NCBI GenBank assembly: GCA_007449985.2
Contig: VIIQ02000032.1
Span: forward strand, 372,001 to 436,000
Origin: Desmodesmus armatus
Lineage: Eukaryota; Chlorophyta; Chlorophyceae; Sphaeropleales; Scenedesmaceae
Direction: 5' to 3'
Length of the DNA: 64,000 nt
Within the stretch, counting starts at the first letter, position 1. Each line of letters begins with the position of its first letter. A model generated the notes under the pieces. That model was given only the letters and a program-made list of their open reading frames with translations, was not told the origin of the DNA and searched no databases. Shown here one piece after another: positions 33,855 through 44,544 of the stretch. The position numbers and the translations under genes are program-made.

Positions 33855-36800
33855 TCAGACCTTTGTAGACGCGAGCTGAGCAGCAACAGCAGCCACCTCA
33901 TCCTTCCCTGCTGCTGGTGCTATTGGTGTACAGGCGTCCCTGTCGTCCGCTGTACCCTCGCCTGCTGCTGCAGCGCTGCTGCTGCTGCCCTCGCCGTCCT
34001 TACCGCCTGCGGCAGCAGGAGCAGCACCCGCAGCAGCAGCAGCGGCAGACTTCTGCTGCTCTGACACCAGCAGCTTCCACAGCCGCTGTGCCCCGCTGAT
34101 AGCCGCAGAGAGCTCTGGAGTCCGTGCGTTGCTGTAACTGGTCAGTCCTGAGAGGCTGCTGGGCCAGAAAGGCAGGTGGCCCTTGTGTAGGCGCTCACAG
34201 TACAGCACTGCAGCCGCAGTGATGGTGGGGCGGTAGTTGAGGAATTCGTTGTCGGTGACGGCACGTGACACCAGTTGCAGGGAGTCTTTCACGTCGGGCT
34301 GGTTGGAGCAGGTGCCGTCGGGACCAAACACACAGCCCAGGCGCTCTAGGTACAGCTTCAGGCAGCGCAGGGCCTGTGTGAGTGCAGGCAGGGAGGGAAG
34401 GAGGGGAGGACGGCAGCGGCACGACGCCAGGCAGCAGCAGCAGGGGCAGCAGGGGCGATTGGATTTGAGATACAGGCCGGTGGTATGAACACTTCTGCAT
34501 GATGCACTTGTGTGCGGCAGGAAGGTCATGAGTGTTAGTCCAATGTTGTGAAAGAAGCATGGTTGCAGGGACACGGACAAGATTGATGATCATACCGAGT
34601 GCTGGGCACTCCTGTCGATGAACTGCTTTAGTCCCAGTCACTGTACTTTACTTGGCTAAGCTGTACTGCCCTGTTCTGTTTTGTTCTGTCCTGTTCTGCA
34701 CTGTACTGAACTGTACTGCACCATAACTCACGCTTGTGCTGGACAGGTCATCCTTCAGTGTAACCTTGAGCTCCTTAGTCATCGCCTCTGCCTGCTGGGC
34801 CCCGCTGCTGCAGTCCAGAGCGGTGCAGATGTCAGACAGGCTGGGGGGCGGCTTGGGCAGGTCTGCTGCCGACTGCAGCACGCTGTGTAGGCAGGCTGCA
34901 GCCAGGCACTTGAAGCCTGACTCATCCACCTGCAAGGAGAGGCGCAAGCACAGCACAGCATGGCAGGGAGGGATGGCAGGGCAGCACAGGACAGCAGGAG
35001 GGCAACACAGGTCAGGACGGCAGGGAAAATTAAGACGGAGTATGAGTGTGGGCTTGCGTCTTGACTGCAGGGGGAGGTGTCAGGTGATTGGACAGTGTGA
35101 GCGAGAACTGAAGGCAAACGCCAGCCTCTGGCATCGATCCAACAGGCAGGGATGTCCCAACCTCAACACAGCCTGGCTGCTTGCAACACACGCCATGCAC
35201 ACCGCCATGCCACACGGATGCGACCCTTACATTGCCTGTGTTGCAATAAACATCATGCGCGTCAAGTAATCAAGCGTGCAGTTCCGCTTCATGTGCCACA
35301 TACCTTGAAGCTTGCGCTCATCGCCCTGTCCATCAGCAGTACTGCATCGTGCACCACATCATCCCTCACTCCCAGCTGGCCCTGCAGGCCCAGCAGCGCT
35401 GCTGCCAGTCCAGGCCGTGCTGCTGTATAGGCCGCCCCCATGGCCTGCACACTGAGGCAGTGGTTGTTCTCAAACTCCTTTACCGCTGCAAAGGCCTTCT
35501 GGCAGCGCGCATCAAGCTTGCCCTCTGTCTCCAGATCGGCTGTGATGCTGCTCGTGATGCTGGCGTTCACATTGCGGCCTGCACCTGCACCACTCTTACT
35601 GCGTCCCGGCTGGCGCATGAACCCGCCCAGCACCTTCTGCATCCCCTCGCCCAGCAGCCACTCAGTGACTAAAGTCCCTGCGCCCTCGAGCTTGCTGTTG
35701 TTGCCGTTACCGTTGCCGCCGCCGTTGTTGCCGCTGCTGGCTGTGCTTGCGGCGCTGCTGATGTTGTTGTTGCTGCTGCTGTTGTTGCCGGCGGAGGGGC
35801 TGTTGTCTGAGCTGCTGACAAAGGCAAACGGGCTGCCCCAGCTGGTCAGCAGAGCCAGGGTGCTGTCGCGCAGCAGGCCAGAGATGTGGTCACGTTGCCT
35901 GCTGCGGCCGGCGCTGATGACGATGCGCTCGGGCAAGCCGGCTGCCTGCTGCTGCTGCTGTTGCTGCAGGAGCAGGGCCCTGCAAAAGCCAACAGGGTGG
36001 AAGTTTGGGTTGAGGGTTGAGGGTTAGAGAAAAAGGTTTGCAAGAGCAGGGATCTGCAAACCAAACAACCAGCACGCACAAGTGCACGCACAATCATCAG
36101 AAATCAAGGCATCTGACAAGCATCGATGCGTGATTATTTGCTGCCCAACCACAACAGAAAGCAAAGCCTGTAGAGTAAAGATGCGGAGCTACGACTCTCA
36201 AGTGCTGCCGACGCTTGAGACAGTAGGGCAAAGCACCGCAGGCACCACAGCAGACACCAGCCACCACAGACAGCGGAATCTGGAGCATGCGATGCAGTCA
36301 GCACAGCACAGCACAGCACATCACAGCACGCACCTCAAGTCAGACAGCCAGCAGTGCAGCATCAGCATCGCCACACCAGGTGACACCCCCTGCATACCCA
36401 GCTCCAGCCTTGACCCGGGCCCACCAGGCCCAGATGCCTGCGCAGCAGTGGGGCTGCCTGACACACTCCCTTCCTGCCCGGCGGCCACCTCACTGCTTGC
36501 AGCCGCCGCAGCCGCCGCTGCAGCCGCCGCGGCGGCTACGCCCGGCGGCTGCAGCAGCGTCTCGGCAGCGTATGGGCGCTGGGGCTGGTTTGGCATGGGC
36601 AGCTTGCGGAAGTGCCCCTCGTCGACTGCCACACGGAACAGTGCAGCGGCCTGGTGCTGCGCCCAGGGTACCCCTGTGTCCCAGAGGACATCTAGCAGGG
36701 TGTTGTACAGGATGGCGTCTGCATTGCAGTTGAGCTGGCGCTGCATCTGCGTGAAGGCTTCCAGGGCCTTCATCCACTGGCCTCCGCGCTCGTAGGCTGA

Positions 36801-39800
36801 CACCAGGGCTGTGTACGTCACCACATCGGGGGTGCACCTGTTGACCTTCATCTGCTCAAATACCTCTGCAGCCTTGGCCCACTGCGCACCCTGTTGATTG
36901 CAGCACACCATGCAGCATGTGCAGAGGACAGCAACAACATGTAAGTAAGTAACCACGCCTATGGAGAACCACTGGCGTGAGTCAAGGCTCAGAGGGGTGT
37001 GCATGTCTGGCATGCTGGACTACCACAGCCTCCACCTGAACAACACGATGCAGCATGCCGGCTCAGCGGCAGGCTTTCAAATTGAGGTGGAACAGTGTTG
37101 ACCTCCTTGTTACGTGGATTTGGTACATCTGTCATGTGGAGGCACTGCCAAGCATAACGTCGAACAGCAAGGGCTAAAAGTGGTTCATCCGCTGAGATAA
37201 GGGGCAGGTAAAAGGGGGCAGGAACACAACAGCACTGCTGGCAACAGCAAACCGCAAGCAACAGTCACGACATCACGCAACCAACATCTTTCCTGGTACT
37301 GCGCCAGTCTGTTGGTGCACTCAGTGGTTGTAATCCTTGCATTCATCTACAAAACAATTACAAATCCCCACAACCACCCCACAAACACATGTCCCCCCTT
37401 GCGCCCCACTCAAAGCCATCCCTCCCCAAAAGAGCAACCCCATCAGTGATTCTGTGCGGAAGTTGGACCAGACACCATCACAGTGACGGCTTCTGGTATC
37501 ACTTCCATCATCATTACACGTGTTTCCGGCCAGGTTCATTGCCCAAGCAGCATGCTGCCAGCAGCAAATCGACCCTGGTGCAAGACAAGCAAGACACCAC
37601 CAGGCGACCAGTGACCTAGGACACTAGAAAGCCTGTGCCAGTTACGGCCACAACGCAGGCATACAAAGGGCATAAGAAGCAGCAGCGCTGAAACGGGCTG
37701 CTGCAGACCACCCCACACATGCTGCTCTGTGGTTTCAAAACCAAACTACTGTAGAGGGATTCCCAAGGACCTGTGGTCAGCAAGTCGCAAGAGTGCCCCA
37801 GGCAAGCACCAGGCGTAGCTGGGTGAGCAGTGCTCTGCAACACACAACAGTAGCTGTTCGCCAGGTCACCACACCAGCTGCTGTGCAACCGCACATTGAA
37901 AACCGCCCCCAAAAACCATCCATGTGGCATCCATATGTCCATGTTATGGGATAGGGCGGGTGATCACTTCCGCAGAGAATAAATGATGGGGTTGCTCTTT
38001 GGGGGGGGGGGGGGGGAGGTGGGTAACCTATGTGGTGGGTGGTAGTGGGTACAAGGCAAGCAACTGTGTTTGTGGGTGCAGTTGCAGCAGATTTGTACTT
38101 GTTTAAGCAGCACCATCAACCACGCAAAGTTCATCTACATCTTCAAACCCGTCAAACCGGTTGATTCACTGACGCAATCAGTACCTGTGCGCATGCGGTG
38201 ATGAGGCTGTTGTAGGTGATGACGTTGGGTGTGCAGCGCTCCCTCAGCATCTCCTCAAACAGGTTGAGCGCCAACTGCCACTGCCCCGCCTTCTCACACG
38301 CGCTGATGAGGGCGCTGTAGGTGATGACGCTGCGATCACAGTTGGTCCGCAGCATGTCCTGATACACCTCCATCACCTGGATAGGACAGGCATACAGAAG
38401 TGCACACAGAACACACACTCGCTCATTACTGGATCAACACAACAGCCATTGAGAGTCATCCTGTCCTGATACACATCCATCAACTGGATAAGACTGGCAC
38501 ACAGAAGTGCACACAGAACCCATGCGTACGCTCATTACTAGATCAACACCACAGCCGTTGAGAGTCATGCAGGGTCCCAAACGGCTTGCTTCTACGCCTT
38601 TTTCTAGAATATCCGCAGCGAGTTCTGCAGCAGGGGCAGCCAGGCACTTGTCCAAGGTTACCAGGTGCTTACCAAGCTATTGTGCAAATGATAAACGTGC
38701 GTACTCAGTTGGCTTTCAAGCATAAGCCAGCGATAGCCACACCGTGTGCTGCAGTCGTGCTACAGCGACAGCCCCCGCACCTTCTCAAGCCGCCCGGCCT
38801 TGCTGTACGCGCTAATCAAAGCGTTGTAGCTGGTGGTGTTTGGTTGGTGGCCCCGCCGGACCATGTCGTTGTACACATTGAGCGCCTCCTGCCACTGCCC
38901 ACTGGTGTTGCACGCGATCATCAGCGTGTTGTAGGTCCTGGTTACGGGCTTTGTGTTACTCGCATTCATTGTGTCGATGACGCGCAGGGCTTCGCCCCAC
39001 TGCCCGGTCTTGCCGTAGACGTCGATCAGGGTGTTGTAGGTGACCACGTTGGGGGTGCAGCCCTCACGCAGCATGTCGTGGTACACCTCGAGCGCCTTCT
39101 GCAGCTGCCCACTCTTGATGGCCACATTCATTAGGGCCCTGCAGGATCAAGTAGTAGATAAAAGCATGACAGAAAAACCATCACACAACAGGGTACGTTC
39201 TCAGTACAGTACAGTACAGGTGTCTGTATGTCTTCCGCGTCTGTGCTAGAGTTTGTTAGACAACACCTCAACAGGATGGCCCCACAAGTAGGCGTGTGGC
39301 CGTAGGCCCTGCCATGTTGCATCATGTGACACACACCGGGGACGGCGGCCACCCACTTTGAAGGCAAGAGCCGTCACTGCGTGTGCAGCTCATTATGGCA
39401 AAGTCACTTGCTCCCGTCCCTCCTGGCACCTTCTGTATGTAAGCCCAAGCAGTGACCGTGCCAGCAAAGCAAACAGCACAACCCTGACACAGGTTCAAGG
39501 GTTTATGGTTTGGGGTTAGGGGGGTTTGGGTTTAGCCTTAACCCTAAACCCTAAACCAACCCTAATCCTAAACCCTGCACACTTTCTGTCTACAGCACAC
39601 TGCACGGCGAGTCGATCTGCCAGCTCAGTCCATCATGACATCACAAGGCAATCTTCTGAGCTGCTTACGTGTAGGTGTGGACGTTGCACTCCACGTGCCG
39701 CTGCTTCATCTCAGCCACCAGCTCAAAGGCCCTAGACAGCTCCTGGTTGTCCACACACAGGCTGATCATGGCGGTGTAGATGAAGACATCACACAGCCCC

Positions 39801-40612
39801 GACAGCTGGTGGTCAGCAGGCAGGCCTCGAAGGAAGGCAAACACCTACAGCACACCATAAAAAAACAAATCAAAGTTACACCCTGTAGCTGTGAAGCTCA
39901 AGAGCTCATGCCAGCCTACAGCACAACATGGGCAACACATGTCTTGGTGGAGCAGGAGGGTCTGAAAGCCAGATGAGGAGTAACAGAACCGGCATGGAGG
40001 GGCACAGACGGACACCAACAGCTGAGTGTGAACGACCGCGTGCAGGTGACTTTGCATGCATGACAGTGCAGCACTGCAACCTTCCTCCTAGCCTTGGCAT
40101 CTGCTGCAGTGGAGTGTGTGCAGAATTGTGCCAGCTGCTGGACCTTGCCCTCACAGATGCACAGAGGGCACCATTGAGAAACCCATCCCCAATGCACTTC
40201 ACTGTCTTCCCCCTCCCAGCACATTCATATCCACAAACTGCTCACCTTCCGTGCCCGCTTGGCATGCCTACCCATCAACTGCTTACCTCTTGGCATGCCA
40301 TTACACAAACTGCTTACCTCCCGTGCCCTCTTGGCATGCCTATCCACAAACTAAGGGTTACAGGGAACCTTAAAACCCTAAACCCACAAATTGCTTACCT
40401 CCCGAGCCCTCTTGGCATGCCTGTCCTTAGCCAGCTCCTTGAGCAGTGCTGCCAGGCCCCTGCTGTCAAGGTTACTCAGGCCATTAGTCATCAACTTGGG
40501 GTCCAGGGCCTCCCCAGCAGGGGTGTGCTTCACTGCTGTGGCAAACTCCTCCACAGCTGCATCCGAAAAGTCACCTGTGATCAGGTTGACGGCAAACAGG
40601 GTGGGTGCAGGG

Positions 40613-40649
<37 letters not shown>

Positions 40650-41707
40650 TGGGTGCAGGGTGGGCGCAGGGCAGGTAGGTGGGCAGGGATGGAGTAAGGA
40701 AGGCAAGCAGGTAGGCAAGCGCAGCTGTTGTCACTTGCTTTGACGTGCTTGACTGCGTGAACACACTGTCAGATTGCTGCCAAAATACCCACCAAAATAC
40801 CCGAGCAGTGTTGGACACCACCAGTGGACACCACACCATAGCACTCTGCAAGCTATCATAGTGCAATGCCAAGGTGAAGGGGGTCACCCGCCCATGCTCA
40901 CTGCAGCCTGGCGTCCACTGCTTATTTGGGCTGCTGTCAAGCTTGATGTGCCTGCTTCCAGTCCCACAACCACGACCCAGGTGAATATGTCACCCAACCA
41001 CAACACGACACCAATAGCATAGCATACCACGTCAACCCACGATCAGATGTCAGACTCTGAGGGTAGATCCGGTCAACCCCCCCCCCCCCCCCGCCAACCT
41101 CCCGCCTCTTTTGCACCAAGCTTGAGGTTGGATTCCGCTGCTTACCTGGGCTGGTGTTCAGCATCACGTGCCTGCGTGCCCTGTTGCCGCGGCCACCCTG
41201 CATGGGGCCACGATTGCCGCCCTGGTAGCGTCCGTTGCTGCCACCACCATACCCACCCGCCTTGGGGTTTTGCGGCTGCCAGCTGCCCCTGTTGTTGCTG
41301 CTGCTGCTGCCTGCCTGCTGCATCATATAGCCCCCTGGCGGGCTGCTGCTGGCTCCCGGATGCATCATGAGGGGCATGTGCATGTGCTGCTGTCCCCAAG
41401 AGTGCATCATCATGTTGTTCCTGCCGGCATTGCTGTTGCTGTGTGCGCCCATCATGTGGTGGCCCATGTGGCCGCCCATATGGTGGGTCGGCAGCATGTG
41501 TTGGTGTCCCACCAGGGGGCCACCACTGACTCCATACTGCTGTGCTGCTGCCTGCGCCACTGCCCAGCCATCAAAGCCACCAGCGCCTGTACTGTACACG
41601 TCTTGCGGGGCACCTTGGTAGCCTGTGTTGTAGCTGACCTGCTGCATGTGCTGCTGGTGGGACCCGTGATGCTGCTCTGACACGCCATTGGGCCACATCC
41701 CAGTCAT
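33855..41707 (-). CDS. PPR-SMR protein fused to a C-terminal cyclin-like domain
   Basis: Nine exons join in phase to 1,138 codons with stop: 41707-41146, 40574-40399, 39844-39669, 39138-38781, 38376-38185, 36890-36334, 35979-35304, 34929-34732, 34373-33855. Residues 1-190 are His/Met/Gly/Gln-rich. Residues about 250-560 hold roughly eight PPR motifs (for example CTPNVVTYNTLIDVYGKTGQW and CTPDVVTYTALVSAYERGGQW). An SMR-like domain spans about 655-740, split by the intron at 36334; its family motifs are altered (LELGMQ instead of LDxH, SAGRSR instead of THGxG). An Asn/Gly/Ser-rich linker follows, then a cyclin fold from about 870 to 1080 (DDVVHDAVLLMDRAMS, ESGFKCLAAACLHSVL, EFLNYRPTITAAAVLYCER). 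The tail is Ala-rich and acidic. PPR-SMR proteins act on organelle RNA or DNA; the role of the cyclin part is unknown. An acceptor-like CTGTAG just upstream of 41707 allows an extra 5' exon. Confidence 0.88.
36002..36026. repeat. Telomere-like GGGTTGA/GGGTTAG run
   Basis: Three degenerate G-rich units lie in the intron just upstream of the exon starting at 35979. Confidence 0.5.
38353..38568. repeat. Tandem duplication of a PPR exon border (two copies of about 108 bp)
   Basis: Positions 38353-38459 and 38460-38568 are direct copies, about 88% alike by eye. The first includes the true acceptor of the exon starting at 38376. The second keeps a CAG acceptor and part of the coding sequence in the upstream intron. 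Confidence 0.85.
39523..39580. repeat. Head-to-head telomere-like repeat in an intron
   Basis: G-rich units (GGGTTTGGGTTTAG) on the left switch to CCCTAAACCCTAAACC on the right, in the PPR-SMR-cyclin intron between exons 39844-39669 and 39138-38781. Confidence 0.75.
40231..40427. repeat. Repeated splice-donor border of a PPR-gene exon
   Basis: The last 25 or so coding bases of the exon ending at 40399 plus its donor occur again about three times downstream in the intron (around 40231-40272, 40275-40301 and 40303-40343). Each copy keeps a GTAAGC or GTGAGC donor after a Lys/Arg-rich coding remnant (KRAREV type) or part of it. A telomere-like AACCCTAAACCC run lies between the copies at 40352-40386. 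Confidence 0.8.
40611..40648. repeat. (CAGG)n microsatellite
   Basis: About nine GGCA units lie in the intron upstream of the exon starting at 40574. Confidence 0.9.
40915..40980. repeat. Diverged copy of the first PPR-exon donor border
   Basis: Similar to 41133-41200, the end of the exon 41707-41146 with its donor. The copy has lost the GTAAG (it reads AATAAG on the minus strand), so it looks like a decayed duplicate. Confidence 0.5.
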
Positions 41708-42851
41708 CGAAGGCTCAATCTGACCTACAGCAAAGTGTCAAAACTCAGGTGAAGGTTGTTGCTGCATGTCTCGGTTCGCACGCGTCCTGACGGCGTGCAG
41801 AACTGCTCTACCACGATACATTTACTATTGCACCGACTCTGCTGGCCAAACGCTGCGCTGGGATCGGAGGCTCGCAGAGTGTCACAACTGTGTAGTGGTC
41901 AGAGTGATTACTATGAGCTCTGACGCCGTCTGCTGAATTGAAAACTATTTGTGTGCCTAAAATAAACGATACGCTGTTCAATGGCCGATATGGAAGACAT
42001 CACCATTGGTGCCTGCAAACTGACCTGGGAGCGCTGGAGCCTCCGCCGCGCCTGTCCTGGGGAGAAACAGGTGCCTCGGTAGAAAACCAAATCAAGCCCT
42101 GCACGTCGTTCAGCTCACTATACAGTACTTCCTTACTCAAGTCCAGTTCAGACTGGACAGACTGGACCTATCCCTTGAAGCCAAAATGCGGGGCAACCGT
42201 ACTCAGAACAATGCTTTCGCTGCAGAGGTGTGCTGGAGGCGCACATTGACTTGAATACCAACCGTTACTTTGTTGTTTTGGCTGTTGTGCTACAGTCACC
42301 TTTTGTGCAGGTTTTTCACAGCAGGGGAACGGGAATTCGATATATTACAGAGCGGCTGCCGCTGTAGCGAGGTTGATTGGTCGATCGCATGGTCGCACTT
42401 AGCTGACAGTGTGACCTCTTGGAGGTTGGACCTCCTGCGGGTTGGAGCATGGGATGAGGCTTGGTCGGGTTGCCATGGGGATGCGTGTAGTTTCTGCACG
42501 ACCATGTAGCACATGCACCCACAGCTTCTAGTGAGACTGGTTGACTGGCCCAGTAAAGCCAGTGGGTCAACAGGGCTGGATGACCGCGCCACATCATGTG
42601 TGTGTGCAAAGGGGGGACACTCCCAATAGGGGGAAGAGGGTTGTTGTCACCATGTTCAAGTTCGTTGTACACCATCTTTGGCGGGGTTTGGACACAATGT
42701 TGGGCATGTGAGCGGAATAATCACAAACAACGGTGACCAAGTACTTGTAGCCTGTGCCAGTTTCAGTTTTTACGAGGTGTTCCCACCACCATCTGACTGC
42801 CTTCCAGCAACAACAGTGATGTGCCTCGGCCCTTGGCAGCAGGCAACAGCA
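41708..42851. other. Intergenic between the PPR-fusion 5' end and PAC2 3' end
   Basis: No gene seen. The right side should carry the PAC2 3' UTR and the left side the PPR promoter and perhaps a non-coding 5' exon. Confidence 0.45.
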
Positions 42852-44242
42852 CTAAAACAATGTTGTGTCAACGCTGGCACGGCCCATAAGACCAGCCCAG
42901 GAGCACGGCACCTGCAGCTGCTGCTGCGTGCTGGGCAGCACCCCCTGCTGCCCCAACACGGTCAGCGCAGCACCTGCGAGCCCCATCGCATCTGCTGCAT
43001 TATCGCCCTCCGCTGCAAACGCAGACACCAGCGTGCTGGACACCCCGCTGTCCTGCAGCTCCTGCAGGACAGGCCATGGCGGCAGCAGCCCATGCAGCTC
43101 CTTCTCATTCTCCAGCACATCTACCTCAAGCTGCTGCAGCCCAGCTGCCTTGCAGCTGCTTGCTAGGCCACCCTCCTGCTGTCCTGCAGCGCTGACCGTG
43201 CTGCCGGTACTGCTGCTGCTGTGGAAACGCAGCTGGGAGCCCTCTAGCTGCTGCTCACGCCGGTACTGTGCGTCCAGGCCACACAGCAGCAGCACCTGGC
43301 TGACTTTGGCGGCAGCCAGCCACTTTGACAGCTCCTGAGCGAATGCCTGCTGGCGGCCTGGTATGGCTGGAGCACGCTGCTGCAGGAGGAACATGGCTGT
43401 ACCTGCAGCATGTCACACGAATGATTGTCTCACATAAAAGCAATCAAAACAGAATGTCTGTCTTCACATATTGTGCACTCAGGGGCAACCAGCCAGCTTA
43501 CTGCTTTCTGTGTGGGTTGCACACTGGCATCATCATCCCATCCCAGAGTAGAGGAAGAGGGGGAGAGAAAAAATATCAACATGCTACAAAGACAGAAACC
43601 TCACGGTCTGTCAGCGTCCCTTCAACCTGCAAGCACGGTGCTGGCCTACTGTGACGAGGTGCCCCCATTGATGGTGCTGGCTTCTTGCATAACTGCATGC
43701 TTCCTATGCCGCACGTGACTGCCACTGTCCATTTTTCAACCTTGAAAACAACATACTGCTGAACACAACTTACTGCTGGCACACACTCAGACCATGCATG
43801 TCCTTGCACAATGCTCAGGCACATTGCTACTGCCAACTTGGCGTGCCCTGCAGCAAGTGCTGCTTGCACCAACACGCCGTTTGTGCCAGCAACTGGATGC
43901 TTACCAGGTACTTGATACAGCTCCAAGGCAGTAGCCAGGATGCCAGGAGGCTGGGGCTGATATGCGTTGTTGCCCACACATGCCAATAGGTTGACACTGT
44001 CCAGCCTGGCCACCAGCTGTGCCTTGAGAGTGCAGACCAGCAGGTCAATGGACAGCTCGCCGATGTTGGCGAATGCGACAGCAGGCTGCGGGAACAAACA
44101 GGACAGGCCATGGTGGGTGATGCCGAGCTGCAGTCATGCAGCATGCTGCTGCAGCTGGTTTCGCTCTGTTGCTAGGACGCACCATCACCAAAATGGCGTC
44201 CTTCAAGTCCACCTTGGCATCTGTGGTTTGGTAAAGCTCCAT
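42852..44242 (-). CDS. PSMG2: Proteasome assembly chaperone 2 (PAC2/PSMG2)
   Basis: Chaperone that with PAC1 builds the 20S proteasome alpha ring. Three exons in phase: 44242-44183, 44085-43905, 43402-42852, giving 263 residues, about the length of the human protein. The junction sequence DAILVM-PAVAFANIGELSIDLLV matches the family N terminus. Then ACVGNNAYQPQPPG, FLLQQRAPAIPGRQQAFA (family QQRSPV.PGR) and SKWLAAAKVSQVLLLCGLD are seen, followed by a Ser/Gly-rich insertion and the end block SAFAAEGDNAADAMGLAGAAL (family CSEGDN..DA). The start is the ATG at 44242, 302 bases from a divergent start codon. The last 15 residues lack family similarity, so a final splice cannot be excluded. Confidence 0.88.
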
Positions 44243-44544
44243 GTTGATGGCTTGAATGAGGTTGGAGCGACACAAGCGACACAAGCGATCTTGATCTGTT
44301 CTGGATCAGTCCAGGTGCTTCTTCTACGTTGTAACGCTGACACAGCTGGCGCTATCAAATTGGTGACAGCAATCACGCTAATGATATGCAACACGCTCAC
44401 GCACCCTGTATGCTCATGCATTGCCTTATGTCATGTTACGTTCAAAAACCTGGCCAACCCAACCCAAGGCTAGCAAACTGCAATGGAAAGCTCCATGAAT
44501 CTCATATGAGTATCATGTGAGAGCAAGACTGAACCTTTCACAGA
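44243..44544. promoter_or_regulatory. Bidirectional promoter region PAC2 / triphosphatase
   Basis: Only 302 bases separate the divergent start codons. Both promoters and 5' UTRs must lie here unless there are upstream non-coding exons. No specific element is recognised. Confidence 0.5.
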
